64,000 nucleotides of DNA from positions 124,001 to 188,000 of the forward strand of contig NZ_CAJEWB010000010.1 in the NCBI RefSeq assembly GCF_903994035.1, in the 5' to 3' direction. The notes under the pieces are model-generated. The model did not search any database, was not told the DNA's origin, and saw only the letters and a program-made list of their open reading frames with translations. Shown in pieces: positions 1 through 9,427 of the stretch (its first letter is position 1; the number at the start of each line of letters is the position of its first letter). The position numbers and the translations under genes were made by a program. This stretch comes from Phocicoccus pinnipedialis. Its GTDB lineage: Bacteria; Bacillota; Bacilli; Staphylococcales; Salinicoccaceae.

Positions 1-1431
1 CTTGTAAATGCATTCCACCCATTGATTGATATCAATCAAGTTGTAAAGAATGATATCTTTGTAGATCGTGATACAAAAGGTGTCATTATCACCGGGCCGA
101 ACACGGGTGGTAAGACAGTGACTATTAAGACAATCGGTTTGTCTGTCATGATGGCGCAATGTGGAATTCCGATTCCGGCTCTAGACGGATCTAGACTTAG
201 ACTCTTTGAAAGTATCTATGCGGATATCGGTGATGAGCAGTCGATCGAACAATCACTCTCTACATTCTCCAGTCACTTAACGAATATTGCAGATATCTTA
301 AATAGAGTAGATGAGAAGAGTTTAGTGATACTCGATGAGCTGGGGGCCGGTACAGACCCTGAAGAAGGTGCGGCACTTGCAATCAGTATTTTAGAGTTCT
401 TATTAGATAGACATGTGACAGTGATTTCGACAACACACTATCCGGAACTTAAATCATTCTCATATGGACGTACAAATACAATTAACGCATCTATGGAGTT
501 TGACCTGACCACTTTATCTCCAACATATCGATTACTTATGGGGATACCCGGTAAGTCGAATGCATTTGAGATTTCAGAGAAGCTTGGTTTAAATCGGGGT
601 GTCATCGACCGTGCACGTGCATTGTCTGGAAGAGATAACTATGAAATTAACGAAATGATTGGTGCGTTAGAAAGACATACAACTCTTGCCCGGGACAACG
701 AACTTGAAACTGAGCGCCTCTTAAAGAACGTTGAAATTCTAAAGCAAGAGCTAGAAGATTATAAAGAGAAGTTTGAACGTGAAAAGAACGCGATGATTGA
801 AGCGGCTGAAGAAAAAGCGAATGAAATTATTAAAGAATCAGAACAAAAAGCAAAAGATATCATAGACGAGCTAGAACTCATGAAGACGCTTGGTGCAGAC
901 TCGATCGAACAGCACAAGTTAATCGAAGCTAAGAAGTCATTATCAGATAGTTATTATCACAAAGATATCAAGAAAGATGTCAAAAATGTTGTTGAGGAAA
1001 CGCTCAATGTTGGAGACGAAGTTGACGTATTAACATATGGACAAAAAGGGGTTGTCATTGATATCGAAGGCAATGACATCTCTGTACAGATGGGTATTAT
1101 CAAGATGAAAGTGAAAAAAGATGAACTCAAAAAACGTAAACAAGAGAAGAAAAAAGCACCAACATTGAAGCGGGTATCAAGAATGAACGTGTCAAATTCT
1201 CTCGACTTACGTGGAGAGAGATATGAAGATGCAATGATTAGACTCGACCGCTATCTCGATCAAGTGGTACTATCAAACTTAACTGAAGTAGAAATAATTC
1301 ATGGTAAAGGTACAGGCGCATTACAAAAAGGTGTGCAGCAACATTTAAAGAGACATTCAAAAGTCGCGAAGTTTAGAGGTGGCTTACCAAGTGAAGGTGG
1401 CTTTGGTGTAACCATCGTCACAATGAAGTAG
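1..1431 (+). CDS. mutS2: MutS2 (C-terminal part, cut by window start)
   Basis: MutS2 is a MutS-family ATPase/endonuclease that suppresses homologous recombination and, in Bacillus, acts on collided ribosomes. The open frame runs from base 1, so about 300 N-terminal residues of a protein of roughly 780 lie outside the window. Visible parts in order are a Walker A loop (GPNTGGKT, bases about 94-117), Walker B (VILDELGAGTDP), a long charged coiled-coil (about bases 700-960), a KOW-like segment, and a C-terminal Smr nuclease domain (SLDLRGERYEDAM, then HGKGTGAL). The gene stands ahead of trxA and uvrC, the order recalled for staphylococci. Identification is very secure; only the truncation limits it. 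Confidence 0.97.
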   Translation, partial: LVNAFHPLIDINQVVKNDIFVDRDTKGVIITGPNTGGKTVTIKTIGLSVMMAQCGIPIPALDGSRLRLFESIYADIGDEQSIEQSLSTFSSHLTNIADILNRVDEKSLVILDELGAGTDPEEGAALAISILEFLLDRHVTVISTTHYPELKSFSYGRTNTINASMEFDLTTLSPTYRLLMGIPGKSNAFEISEKLGLNRGVIDRARALSGRDNYEINEMIGALERHTTLARDNELETERLLKNVEILKQELEDYKEKFEREKNAMIEAAEEKANEIIKESEQKAKDIIDELELMKTLGADSIEQHKLIEAKKSLSDSYYHKDIKKDVKNVVEETLNVGDEVDVLTYGQKGVVIDIEGNDISVQMGIIKMKVKKDELKKRKQEKKKAPTLKRVSRMNVSNSLDLRGERYEDAMIRLDRYLDQVVLSNLTEVEIIHGKGTGALQKGVQQHLKRHSKVAKFRGGLPSEGGFGVTIVTMK

Positions 1432-1440
1432 GTGGATTAG

Positions 1441-1536
1441 ATGGGATTTGATATGTATAAACTGGCGACTGTCGTGATCGTCTTTGCGGCAATCATGTTT
1501 ATCGCAGGAATCATGTATTTAGCATTTTTTGTATAA
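1441..1536 (+). CDS. 31-residue hydrophobic small protein
   Basis: A short ATG frame begins 9 bases after the mutS2 stop, preceded by the purine-rich stretch AGGTGG a few bases upstream of the ATG. The peptide starts MGFDMYKLATV and then has one continuous hydrophobic stretch (about residues 8-30: V, I, F, A, G, L rich) ending in FFV, so it looks like a single-pass membrane miniprotein. It lies between mutS2 and the trxA promoter and would be co-transcribed with mutS2. I do not recognise a family and infer no function. It could be a chance ORF, but spacing and composition favour translation. Confidence 0.5.
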   Translation: MGFDMYKLATVVIVFAAIMFIAGIMYLAFFV

Positions 1537-1545
1537 GCAATTAAA

Positions 1546-1574
1546 TTGTGTATAGAAATAGTCTATATTATAAT
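1546..1574 (+). promoter_or_regulatory. Predicted SigA promoter of trxA
   Basis: TTGTGT (1546-1551) and TATAAT (1569-1574) are separated by 17 bases, about 35 bases upstream of the trxA start. The perfect -10 and ideal spacing support a housekeeping promoter. This gives thioredoxin its own transcription start apart from mutS2. Confidence 0.65.
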
Positions 1575-1608
1575 AAAATCAGTATTTAATTAGTGGAGGT
1601 ATTTTGAA

Positions 1609-1923
1609 ATGGCAATTATTGATGTAAATGATGCAACATTTAAAGAAACAATTGGAGAAGGCGTTAAACTCGTTGACTTCTGGGCACCTTGGTGTGGTCC
1701 GTGTAAGATGATCGCTCCAGTATTAGAAGAGGTTTCTGCAGAGCTCGATGGTAAAGCAGATATCGTAAAACTTAATGTGGATGAAAACCAAGCAACTGCT
1801 GCTGAGTTCGGAGTAATGTCAATTCCAACTCTAATTCTTTTCAAAGATGGCGAAGAAGTTGACAAAGTTGTTGGATTCCAACCAAAAGAGCAATTAACTG
1901 CACTGATTGAAAAACATCTATAA
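1609..1923 (+). CDS. trxA: Thioredoxin
   Basis: Cytoplasmic thiol-disulfide oxidoreductase of 104 aa that reduces ribonucleotide reductase, methionine sulfoxide reductases and other proteins, and is itself reduced by thioredoxin reductase. The active site WCGPC is present (Cys29 and Cys32) and the cis-proline loop MSIPTL is intact. The length is typical for the family. The start ATG follows the ribosome site GTGGAGG with normal spacing. A dedicated promoter and a strong terminator enclose the gene, so it is probably monocistronic, with uvrC next. Confidence 0.98.
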   Translation: MAIIDVNDATFKETIGEGVKLVDFWAPWCGPCKMIAPVLEEVSAELDGKADIVKLNVDENQATAAEFGVMSIPTLILFKDGEEVDKVVGFQPKEQLTALIEKHL

Positions 1924-1935
1924 TCAACACTATTT

Positions 1936-1959
1936 AAAGCCGCTGATGCGGCTTTTTTT
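1936..1959 (+). terminator. Rho-independent terminator after trxA
   Basis: AAAGCCGC (1936-1943), loop TGAT, GCGGCTTT, then a run of T. The GC-rich stem lies 13 bases after the trxA stop, shortly before the uvrC ribosome site. Confidence 0.85.
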
Positions 1960-1975
1960 GTTAGAGGGATAAAAA

Positions 1976-3748
1976 ATGAAAGAGTTAAAATTAAAGTTAT
2001 CAGTACTGCCAACTGAACCTGGGTGTTATTTGATGAAGAATAAAGATGATGAAATCATCTATGTAGGTAAGGCAAAGAATTTACGCAATCGTGTGCGTTC
2101 ATATTTCAGTGGTGCACATGATGAAAAAACGATGCGTTTAGTACAAGATATTGTAGACTTTGATTACGTGATTACGAATAGTGAAGTAGAATCACTACTT
2201 CTAGAAAATACACTCATCAAAAAACATATGCCGAGATACAATATACTTTTAAAAGATGATAAAAGTTATCCTTTTATTAAAATCACTAAAGAAAAACATC
2301 CGAGACTGGTTGTCACACGTAATGTAAAAAAAGGAACGGGTACATACTTTGGACCTTATCCTAACGCGTTTAGTGCTTATGAGACTAAAAAATTACTAGA
2401 CCGAATTTATCCGCTACGTAAATGTGATAATATGCCAGAAAAACTTTGTCTTTATTATCATATCGGCCAATGTTTAGGACCGTGTGTGTTCCACGTATCT
2501 CAAGATACAAATCGAGAAATGATCAATGGTATTACGAGATTTTTAAATGGTGAGACAAAAGAAATTGTCTCTGATCTTGAAGACAAAATGATGAAAGCAT
2601 CAGAAGATCTCGAGTTTGAACGTGCGAAGGAGTACCGTGATTTAATCGGCCACATCGATCAGACGATGATGAAACAAAACATGTTGACAGCAGATATGAC
2701 TGCCCGCGACTGTTTTGGATTTGCACTCTATAAGGGGTGGATGGCAGTGAGTGTACTGCTTATACGAAACGGCAAACTCATCGAGAAAAAAGCAGAGATG
2801 TTTCCTGTGAATGACGACATAGAGGAAGAGTTCAACAGATTTGTACTCCATTTCTATGATATAAACTCTAACCTATTACCAAAAGAAGTGCATATCCCGA
2901 GAGAAATTAATAAAAGTATCTTGGAAGAAGCGTTGCCTGTAAAGGTTCATGCGCCACATAGAGGGAGTAAGAAAGAAATGGTTGATCTTGCAGCTAAGAA
3001 CGCAGAGAATGCTGTTGAGAGTAAGTTCTTAATTATTGCACGTGATGAGGAAAGGACGATTAAAGCAGTAGAAACACTTGGAGAAGTGTTGAACATTGAA
3101 ACACCGAGACGTATTGAAGCGTTCGACAACTCGCATATTCAAGGTGTGGATTCAGTAAGTGCGATGGTCACGTTCATTGATGGTAAACCGTCAAAAAAAG
3201 ATTACAGAAAATATAAGATTAAAACAGTCGAAGGACCTGATGACTATGCGTCGATGGCAGAAGTCGTACGCAGACGCTATACGAGAGTATTGAGAGAGTC
3301 ATTACCATTACCTGACCTTATCATCGTCGATGGCGGAATCGGTCATATGAACACTGTTAGAAACGTGCTTGAAGACGAGTTAAGTCTAGACATACCCATC
3401 GCTGGGCTTAGAAAAGACGATAAGCACGAAACAGCTGAGTTATTGTATGGTGAGTCAGCAGATATCGTACCTCTAGACAAAAAGTCGCAAAGTTTTTATC
3501 TATTACAAAGAATTCAAGATGAAGTACACAGATTTGCAATTAGTTTCCATCGGAACATGAGAAGGAAGACAATGTTCCAATCTACACTAGATAATATCGA
3601 GGGAGTAGGGCCAAAACGTAAAGAACAACTCCTAAAAACGTTTCGATCAATAAATAATATGAAAACTAAAACAGAAGATGATTTTATCCAAATCGGTATC
3701 CCGCAAAATGTTGCACGTAATATCGTGAAAAAATTAACTGATAACTAA
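1976..3748 (+). CDS. uvrC: UvrABC system protein C
   Basis: UvrC makes the dual incisions of nucleotide-excision repair after UvrA/UvrB load on damaged DNA. At 590 aa it has the usual length. The N-terminal GIY-YIG nuclease is visible at residues about 14-95 ([19 protein letters not shown], then a second catalytic segment with NTLIKKH). A UVR motif follows near residues 195-235, the RNase H-like 3'-half ([18 protein letters not shown] and DLIIVDGG) lies in the centre, and a C-terminal helix-hairpin-helix begins at [12 protein letters not shown]. The ATG follows AGAGGGATAAAAA. No LexA-type site was seen upstream. Confidence 0.97.
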   Translation: MKELKLKLSVLPTEPGCYLMKNKDDEIIYVGKAKNLRNRVRSYFSGAHDEKTMRLVQDIVDFDYVITNSEVESLLLENTLIKKHMPRYNILLKDDKSYPFIKITKEKHPRLVVTRNVKKGTGTYFGPYPNAFSAYETKKLLDRIYPLRKCDNMPEKLCLYYHIGQCLGPCVFHVSQDTNREMINGITRFLNGETKEIVSDLEDKMMKASEDLEFERAKEYRDLIGHIDQTMMKQNMLTADMTARDCFGFALYKGWMAVSVLLIRNGKLIEKKAEMFPVNDDIEEEFNRFVLHFYDINSNLLPKEVHIPREINKSILEEALPVKVHAPHRGSKKEMVDLAAKNAENAVESKFLIIARDEERTIKAVETLGEVLNIETPRRIEAFDNSHIQGVDSVSAMVTFIDGKPSKKDYRKYKIKTVEGPDDYASMAEVVRRRYTRVLRESLPLPDLIIVDGGIGHMNTVRNVLEDELSLDIPIAGLRKDDKHETAELLYGESADIVPLDKKSQSFYLLQRIQDEVHRFAISFHRNMRRKTMFQSTLDNIEGVGPKRKEQLLKTFRSINNMKTKTEDDFIQIGIPQNVARNIVKKLTDN

Positions 3749-3772
3749 TGGAAAACGTTTTATTTCTCATCT

Positions 3773-3800
3773 TGATTTAACGCGGTATTATGCGTAAAAT
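3773..3800 (+). promoter_or_regulatory. Predicted promoter of sdhCAB
   Basis: TTGATT (3773-3778) and TAAAAT (3795-3800) with a 16-base spacer, 44 bases upstream of the sdhC start. An imperfect palindrome, GGAAAACGTTTTAT (3750-3763), lies just upstream and resembles a CcpA cre site at its core, but its ends do not fit the consensus, so carbon control here is only a suggestion. Confidence 0.5.
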
Positions 3801-3843
3801 ATAGATAACAATATGATTTTTTGATTATTGAGGGGGGACACTA

Positions 3844-4455
3844 GTGTCTAAACAGGATTCAAGCTTTTTTATTAGGAGACTCCATTCCCTTTTAGGAGTC
3901 ATTCCACTCGGCGTATTCTTACTTCAACACCTCATTGTAAATAACTTTGCAACAAGGGGTCCTGAAGCATTTAACATTGCTGCTGGAATTATGGGAAATT
4001 TACCGTTTGTTCTCGTCTTAGAAACATTTGTTATTTATTTACCAATTCTTTTCCATGGTATTTATGGTATCTATATTGCTTTCACTGCGAAAAACAACGT
4101 GGGTCGCTACAGTACATATCGTAACTGGATGTTCGTCATCCAAAGAATTACTGGAGTGATTGCTTTTATCTTCATCGCTATTCACGTGTATCAAACACGT
4201 TTCCAAGTTGCACTTGGTCATGAGGTTAACTTTGATATGATGGCTGACATCTTAGGAAACCCGTTCTGGTTAGTTTTCTATATTGTTAGTATTCTTTCAA
4301 TCGTGTTCCATTTTGCGAATGGTCTATGGTCATTCATGATTACTTGGGGTATTACACAATCTCCAAAATCACAACAGGTAATGAGCTACGTAGCGTTAGC
4401 AATTTTCGTCATTGTAAGTTTTATCGGAATACAAACTGTATTCGCATTTATTTAA
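3844..4455 (+). CDS. sdhC: Succinate dehydrogenase cytochrome b558 subunit
   Basis: Membrane anchor of complex II: a diheme cytochrome b558 that passes electrons from SdhAB to menaquinone. The 203-aa protein has five hydrophobic helices, the layout of the single-subunit Gram-positive SdhC, with histidines in or near helices (HLIVNNF, LFHGIYG, IHVYQTR, FHFANGLW) that suit the two heme b groups. The start is GTG with GAGGGGGGA upstream. It is the first gene of sdhCAB, 14 bases before sdhA. Family assignment is firm; the individual heme ligands are inferred. Confidence 0.95.
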   Translation: MSKQDSSFFIRRLHSLLGVIPLGVFLLQHLIVNNFATRGPEAFNIAAGIMGNLPFVLVLETFVIYLPILFHGIYGIYIAFTAKNNVGRYSTYRNWMFVIQRITGVIAFIFIAIHVYQTRFQVALGHEVNFDMMADILGNPFWLVFYIVSILSIVFHFANGLWSFMITWGITQSPKSQQVMSYVALAIFVIVSFIGIQTVFAFI

Positions 4456-4469
4456 AGGAGTGTAACTAA

Positions 4470-6215
4470 ATGGCAAACAATAAAATTATCGTTGTTGGGG
4501 GCGGACTTGCGGGTCTGATGGCAACGATAAAAGCAGCCGAGGGTGGCGCACAAGTAGAGCTTTTCTCGATCGTACCTGTGAAACGTTCTCACTCAGTGTG
4601 TGCGCAAGGTGGTATTAATGGTGCAGTGAACACGAAAGGTGAAGGAGACTCACCGATGATTCACTTTGACGACACAGTGTATGGTGGAGACTTCTTAGCG
4701 AACCAACCACCTGTTAAAGCAATGTGTGAAGCAGCACCAAAAATCATTCATTTACTTGATCGTATGGGTGTTATGTTTAACAGAACGCCAGAAGGCTTAC
4801 TGGACTTCCGTCGTTTCGGTGGTACATTACACCACAGAACAGCATTCGCTGGTGCAACGACGGGTCAACAATTAATTTATGCACTTGATGAGCAAGTGCG
4901 TAAATATGAAGTTGAAGGTCTTGTTACAAAGTATGAAGGTTGGGAATTCGTCGGAATTGTTAAAGATGATGAAGGCGCAGCACGTGGTGTTGTTGCACAA
5001 AATATTGTAACGAGTGAAATTAAATCATTCGGTTCTGATGCCGTTATTATGGCAAGTGGTGGTCCAGGGATTATCTTTGGTAAATCAACGAACTCAATGA
5101 TCAATACAGGTTCGGCAGCAGCTGCTGTTTATCAGCAAGGTGCGGTATACGCGAACGGTGAATTTATTCAAATTCACCCAACAGCAATTCCTGGAGATGA
5201 CAAACTACGTCTGATGAGTGAATCAGCTCGTGGTGAAGGTGGCCGTGTTTGGACTTATAAAGACGGTAAACCTTGGTATTTCCTAGAAGAAAAATATCCT
5301 AACTACGGTAACTTAGTACCACGTGATGTAGCCACACGTGAAATCTTTGATGTGTGTGTGAATCAGAAACTCGGTATCAATGGAGAAAACATGGTTTACC
5401 TTGACCTGTCTCACAAAGATCCACATGAATTAGATGTTAAACTTGGTGGTATTATTGAAATCTATGAGAAATTTACTGGAGATGATCCACGAAAAGTGCC
5501 AATGAAGATCTTCCCAGCTGTTCACTACTCAATGGGTGGTTTATACGTTGACTATGATCAAATGACAAACATTCCTGGATTATTTGCTGCGGGTGAGTGT
5601 GATTACTCTCAACATGGTGCGAACCGTTTAGGAGCAAACTCATTATTATCAGCAATTTATGGTGGAATGGTTGCAGGACCAAACGCTGTTGAATATGTTA
5701 ACAAGCTCGAAAAATCATTTGAAGATCTGAACGACGATGTGTTTAAACGTGCGGAACAAGCTGAGCAAGAGAAATGGGATAACATTCTGAATCTTAAAGG
5801 TACAGAGAACGCATATAAAATTCACCGTGAACTCGGTGAACTCATGACAGCGAACGTAACAGTTGTAAGACACAATGACAGACTAATTGAAACAGACAAA
5901 AAGATTGTTGAGTTAATGGAAAGATATCAAAACATCAACATTGATGATACAAAACAGTGGAGTAACCAAGCGGCGTTCTTCATTCGTCAACTTTGGAACA
6001 TGTTAGTCCTTGCTCGTGTGATTACAATCGGTGCATTAAACCGTAACGAATCACGTGGCGCACACTATAAACCTGAATTCCCAGAGAGAAACGACGAAGA
6101 GTGGCTTAAAACGACAAAGGCATACTTTGAAGGACCATTTGAAGCGCCTAAGTTTGAATATGAAGACGTAGATGTGAGTTTAATCCCACCACGTGTACGC
6201 GATTATTCGAAGTAA
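4470..6215 (+). CDS. sdhA: Succinate dehydrogenase flavoprotein subunit
   Basis: Catalytic subunit oxidising succinate to fumarate in the TCA cycle, peripheral on the inner membrane face. The N-terminal dinucleotide fold VVGGGLAGLMA binds FAD. The HHRT segment near residue 120 contains the histidine that normally carries covalent FAD. The active-site region HPTAIPG and the catalytic arginine region SARGEGGRVW are present. The length of 581 aa is normal. Ribosome site AAAGGAG lies 9 bases upstream. Middle gene of sdhCAB. Confidence 0.98.
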   Translation: MANNKIIVVGGGLAGLMATIKAAEGGAQVELFSIVPVKRSHSVCAQGGINGAVNTKGEGDSPMIHFDDTVYGGDFLANQPPVKAMCEAAPKIIHLLDRMGVMFNRTPEGLLDFRRFGGTLHHRTAFAGATTGQQLIYALDEQVRKYEVEGLVTKYEGWEFVGIVKDDEGAARGVVAQNIVTSEIKSFGSDAVIMASGGPGIIFGKSTNSMINTGSAAAAVYQQGAVYANGEFIQIHPTAIPGDDKLRLMSESARGEGGRVWTYKDGKPWYFLEEKYPNYGNLVPRDVATREIFDVCVNQKLGINGENMVYLDLSHKDPHELDVKLGGIIEIYEKFTGDDPRKVPMKIFPAVHYSMGGLYVDYDQMTNIPGLFAAGECDYSQHGANRLGANSLLSAIYGGMVAGPNAVEYVNKLEKSFEDLNDDVFKRAEQAEQEKWDNILNLKGTENAYKIHRELGELMTANVTVVRHNDRLIETDKKIVELMERYQNINIDDTKQWSNQAAFFIRQLWNMLVLARVITIGALNRNESRGAHYKPEFPERNDEEWLKTTKAYFEGPFEAPKFEYEDVDVSLIPPRVRDYSK

Positions 6216-6237
6216 TCTGAAAGGAGAATACAAAAAA

Positions 6238-6999
6238 ATGGCAGAAACAATTAAGTTATCAATTAAACGCCAGGAAAGCCCAGATGCATCCAGCTACTGG
6301 GAAGACTTTGAAATTCCTTACAGACCAAATATGAACGTCATAAGCGCGCTCATGGAGATTCAAAGAAATCCTGTAAATAGTAAAGGCGAAAAAACAACAC
6401 CTGTAACATGGGACATGAGCTGTCTAGAAGAGGTTTGTGGTGCATGTTCAATGGTAATAAACGGGAATGCAAGACAATCATGTACTGCATTAATTGATCA
6501 ATATGAACAACCAATTAAACTTGAACCAATGAGCACTTTCCCAATCGTACGCGATTTACAGGTGGACCGCTCAAGAATGTTCGACAGCTTAAAACGTGTT
6601 AAGGCATGGGTACCAATCGATGGTACTTATGATCTTGGTGAAGGACCAAGAATGCCTGAGAAAAAACGTCAGGTTGCTTATGAGTTATCAAAATGTATGA
6701 CATGTGGTGTATGCTTAGAAGTTTGTCCAAACGTGAACTCAAAATCTGAGTTCATGGGTGCAGCACCTATTTCACAAGTTCGTCTATTTAACTTACATCC
6801 TACTGGAAGTATGAACAAGAACGAAAGATTAGACGCTCTAATGGGTAAAGGCGGTATCGCAGAATGTGGTATGGCTCAGAACTGTGTGAAAGCATGTCCG
6901 AAAGGAATTCCTTTAACAACTTCAATTGCGGCTATGCAAAGAGAAACAACATTCCATATGTTTAAATCATTCTTTGGTAGTGATCATGAAGTAGAATAA
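6238..6999 (+). CDS. sdhB: Succinate dehydrogenase iron-sulfur subunit
   Basis: Carries the electron chain between SdhA and SdhC. Start chosen at ATG 6238, 13 bases after AAAGGAG at 6220-6226; an upstream in-frame extension into sdhA has no ribosome site. The N-terminal ferredoxin half has a 2Fe-2S cysteine cluster (CLEEVCGACSM, then RQSC). The C-terminal half has ferredoxin-like motifs for the 4Fe-4S and 3Fe-4S centres (CMTCGVCLEVCPN and CVKACPKGIP). At 253 aa it is close to the 270 of S. aureus SdhB. Terminator directly downstream. Confidence 0.97.
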   Translation: MAETIKLSIKRQESPDASSYWEDFEIPYRPNMNVISALMEIQRNPVNSKGEKTTPVTWDMSCLEEVCGACSMVINGNARQSCTALIDQYEQPIKLEPMSTFPIVRDLQVDRSRMFDSLKRVKAWVPIDGTYDLGEGPRMPEKKRQVAYELSKCMTCGVCLEVCPNVNSKSEFMGAAPISQVRLFNLHPTGSMNKNERLDALMGKGGIAECGMAQNCVKACPKGIPLTTSIAAMQRETTFHMFKSFFGSDHEVE

Positions 7000-7006
7000 A
7001 TTTGTT

Positions 7007-7040
7007 GTGCATACATCTTAAACGATGTATGCACTTTTTT
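7007..7040 (+). terminator. Terminator of sdhCAB
   Basis: GTGCATACATC (7007-7017), loop TTAAAC, GATGTATGCAC (7024-7034), then TTTTTT. The perfect 11-bp stem ends the sdh operon. Confidence 0.9.
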
Positions 7041-7106
7041 ATGCGATTTTAGTGTATGGTTAGTGTATAATAAACTTTTTAAGTTAAACAAATAGGAGCG
7101 TTATGG

Positions 7107-7550
7107 ATGACAGATAAAGAAATCATTATGTCAGTGGAGAAGTCGATCAGATACATTTCTGGACATGTGCGTGCGCATGGAAGAGAGATATTAAAAGAAT
7201 ACGATATTTCACCGCTGCAATTCGTCGCACTGCAATGGGTTAACGACAAGTCTGGAATAACGATCGGTCAAGTTGCAAATAAGTTGTACCTTGCACATTC
7301 AACAACGACAGATATTATAGATAAGTTAGAGCAAAATAATTTTGTAAGACGTGAACGTTCTGCAGAAGATAAAAGACTCGTCCTCGTTAAGATAGAAGAC
7401 AAAGGACTCGAAATTATCAACAGAGTGATTGAAAAACGAGTAGACTTCATATCTAAAATTACAAATAATCTATCTGAAAATGAGAAGGCATTACTTCCAG
7501 TAGCTTTAGAGAAGTTACTACACGAGAGTGAGAGTCTATTCAATGAATAA
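7107..7550 (+). CDS. MarR-family transcriptional regulator (YsmB-like)
   Basis: Small winged-helix DNA-binding protein of 147 aa, expected to act as a dimer. The helix-turn-helix is readable around residues 50-75 (GQVANKLYLAHSTTTDIIDKL) and the wing follows (RRERSAEDKRLVLVKI). A TATAAT at about 7065-7070 supplies a promoter and GGAG precedes the ATG. It overlaps murI by 8 bases, so the two are translationally linked. In Bacillus ysmB holds the same place before racE. Its effector and targets are unknown; autoregulation of the marR-murI unit is only an inference. Confidence 0.9.
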   Translation: MTDKEIIMSVEKSIRYISGHVRAHGREILKEYDISPLQFVALQWVNDKSGITIGQVANKLYLAHSTTTDIIDKLEQNNFVRRERSAEDKRLVLVKIEDKGLEIINRVIEKRVDFISKITNNLSENEKALLPVALEKLLHESESLFNE

Positions 7551-8337
7551 AGCAATCGGTGTAATGGACTCGGGAGTCGGTGGACTTACTGTCATTAAAG
7601 AGTTAATGCGCCAACTTCCAAATGAAAAAATTATTTATTTTGCTGATGAAAGAAGATGTCCCTACGGAGATAAATCACAAAATCAGGTGAGAGAGTTTAC
7701 CGAAGAGATAGCTTGTTTTTTATCAGCTTTTGATATCAAGTTACTTGTCTTAGCATGTAATACAGCAACTGCTGCATCGATGCCTGAACTGAGAGAAAAA
7801 CTCGACATTCCAGTGATGGGTGTGATTCAACCGGGTTCAAGAAGTGCGATTCAAAGGACGAATAACCAAAAGGTCATCGTACTTTCTACAAAAGGGACAA
7901 CAGAATCCCATGCATATGGACGTAAAATTACTCGAATTAATAGAGATGTCGAGGTCACAGAGTTCGCATGTGCTCCGTTTGTGCCACTTGTAGAATCAGG
8001 ACGCTATCATGACGAAGATGAGGTAGACAAATGTGTGAATGAAGTACTTGCAACACTCAAGGAGCATGAGGCAGACACTGTAATTCTAGGATGCACTCAT
8101 TATCCATTAATTAGTCATTCTATTTCAAAGTTTTTCGATTATAATAAGCATATCGTTGACTCTGGCTACGAGACAGCACGTGAAGTGAGTACATTTCTTG
8201 ACTTCCATGATATGCTAAATACAGAAAAACCAGAGAAACATAAATTTTACATTAACGGTGATTATCACCGTTTTGAAGAAACATTAAATAAATGGATACC
8301 AAATATGAGGTATACCATTGAATCTGTCGATTTGTAG
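7543..8337 (+). CDS. murI: Glutamate racemase
   Basis: Converts L- to D-glutamate for the peptidoglycan stem peptide (RacE/MurI). Start set at ATG 7543, inside the end of the upstream marR, where the family N-terminus MNKAIGVMDSGVGG begins; a longer frame has no support. The two catalytic cysteines are at Cys72 (ACNTATA) and Cys184 (GCTHYPL), with Asp9/Ser10 in the glycine loop. The 264-aa length is normal. Followed closely by rdgB and the phosphodiesterase, an order shared with Bacillus and Staphylococcus. Confidence 0.97.
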   Translation: MNKAIGVMDSGVGGLTVIKELMRQLPNEKIIYFADERRCPYGDKSQNQVREFTEEIACFLSAFDIKLLVLACNTATAASMPELREKLDIPVMGVIQPGSRSAIQRTNNQKVIVLSTKGTTESHAYGRKITRINRDVEVTEFACAPFVPLVESGRYHDEDEVDKCVNEVLATLKEHEADTVILGCTHYPLISHSISKFFDYNKHIVDSGYETAREVSTFLDFHDMLNTEKPEKHKFYINGDYHRFEETLNKWIPNMRYTIESVDL

Positions 8338-8345
8338 GTGAAGAT

Positions 8346-8936
8346 ATGAAGAAAATAGTTATTGCAAGCGGAAATAAAGGAAAAATAGAAGACTTTAAAG
8401 CAATCTTCAAAGATTTTGAAGTTATTGGTATTAAAGAACTTGTACCAGAATTTGACCCTGACGAAACTGGGACAACGTTCTTAGAAAATGCGATCATTAA
8501 ATCAGAAACAGGTACAAAACTGACTGGGCTGCCCGTTGTGAGTGATGACTCGGGACTATCTGTAGAAGTTCTAGATGGTGCACCTGGCGTTTATTCAGCA
8601 AGATACTCTGGTGAAAATGCAACAGACGACAAAAATAATGCTCTTCTTTTAAAAAACATGGAAGGTAAAGAGAACCGTGCGGCATATTTCACTTGTGTGA
8701 TTGCAGTTTCGATACCAGGTGAAGAGACAGTGACTTATACAGGAACGCTTTCGGGGGAAATTATGGAAAAACCTGTTGGAGAACATGGCTTTGGCTATGA
8801 TCCATTATTTAAGACACTTGATGGCACACCACTCGCGTACTTAAACCCTGAAGAAAAAGGCGAGATCTCACATAGAGGAAACGCGATTAGAAAGATGTTA
8901 CAAGATGAAGCTTTATTTAATAAACTGTTAAAGTAG
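8346..8936 (+). CDS. rdgB: dITP/XTP pyrophosphatase (RdgB/HAM1 family)
   Basis: House-cleaning nucleoside triphosphate pyrophosphatase that removes dITP, ITP and XTP from the nucleotide pool. The family N-terminal signature ASGNKGKIEDF is at residues 6-16. The metal and substrate motif SDDSGLSVE, GAPGVYSARY and the C-terminal HGFGYDPLF and SHRGNA are all intact. The 196-aa length is usual. It lies 8 bases downstream of murI and 8 bases upstream of the phosphodiesterase, so the three are one operon. All expected motifs are present. Confidence 0.96.
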   Translation: MKKIVIASGNKGKIEDFKAIFKDFEVIGIKELVPEFDPDETGTTFLENAIIKSETGTKLTGLPVVSDDSGLSVEVLDGAPGVYSARYSGENATDDKNNALLLKNMEGKENRAAYFTCVIAVSIPGEETVTYTGTLSGEIMEKPVGEHGFGYDPLFKTLDGTPLAYLNPEEKGEISHRGNAIRKMLQDEALFNKLLK

Positions 8937-8944
8937 GTGTATGT

Positions 8945-9427
8945 ATGAAGGTTTTAATTGTAAGTGATAATCATAGAGAAAAAAACATCATAGAAAAGCT
9001 TAGCAAGACGATCCCGGCAGATTATTATATACATCTTGGGGACAGCGAGTTTATCAGCAATGATGTAGAACTTAAATCATATTTAACCGTACTTGGAAAT
9101 GTTGATTTTGATAGAACTTATCAGAGACATGGTCAGCTTGAAAACATATTTTACACACATGGACACATGTTTGGTATTAAGCATGACCGCTCCACTTTAG
9201 CTGAAAAAGCTCAAGGAGTAGGAGCAAAGTATGCACTTTATGGCCATAGTCATGTTGCAAAAGTAGAAAAAATCAATGATGTTTATTGTATTAACCCTGG
9301 CTCAATCAGTTTTTCACGCAATGAATATCCGGAGAGCTATGCAATTTTAAATACAGACACGGATGTGGTGGAGTATTATAATCGAAAGAACGAATTAATG
9401 GACTCAATTCAACTTGGTAAATTATAA
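8945..9427 (+). CDS. YfcE/YsnB-type metallophosphodiesterase
   Basis: Calcineurin-like phosphoesterase of 160 aa from the MJ0936/YfcE family. The metal-binding motifs are present in order: VSDNHRE near the N-terminus, HLGDSE, LGNVDF, THGHMFG and YGHSHVAK, giving the usual Asp, His and Asn ligands. Members hydrolyse artificial phosphodiesters and their natural substrate is often unknown, so no precise role is assigned. It is the third gene of the murI-rdgB unit and overlaps the next gene by one base. Confidence 0.92.
   Translation: MKVLIVSDNHREKNIIEKLSKTIPADYYIHLGDSEFISNDVELKSYLTVLGNVDFDRTYQRHGQLENIFYTHGHMFGIKHDRSTLAEKAQGVGAKYALYGHSHVAKVEKINDVYCINPGSISFSRNEYPESYAILNTDTDVVEYYNRKNELMDSIQLGKL

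Noticed and set aside
1590-2012. 140-aa minus-strand frame opposite trxA
   Set aside because: Serine-rich antisense translation of trxA, with no ribosome site and no family.
3750-3763. cre-like palindrome GGAAAACGTTTTAT before sdhC
   Set aside because: The core AAAACGTTTT fits, but the terminal TG and CA of the cre consensus are missing, so CcpA control cannot be claimed from sequence alone.
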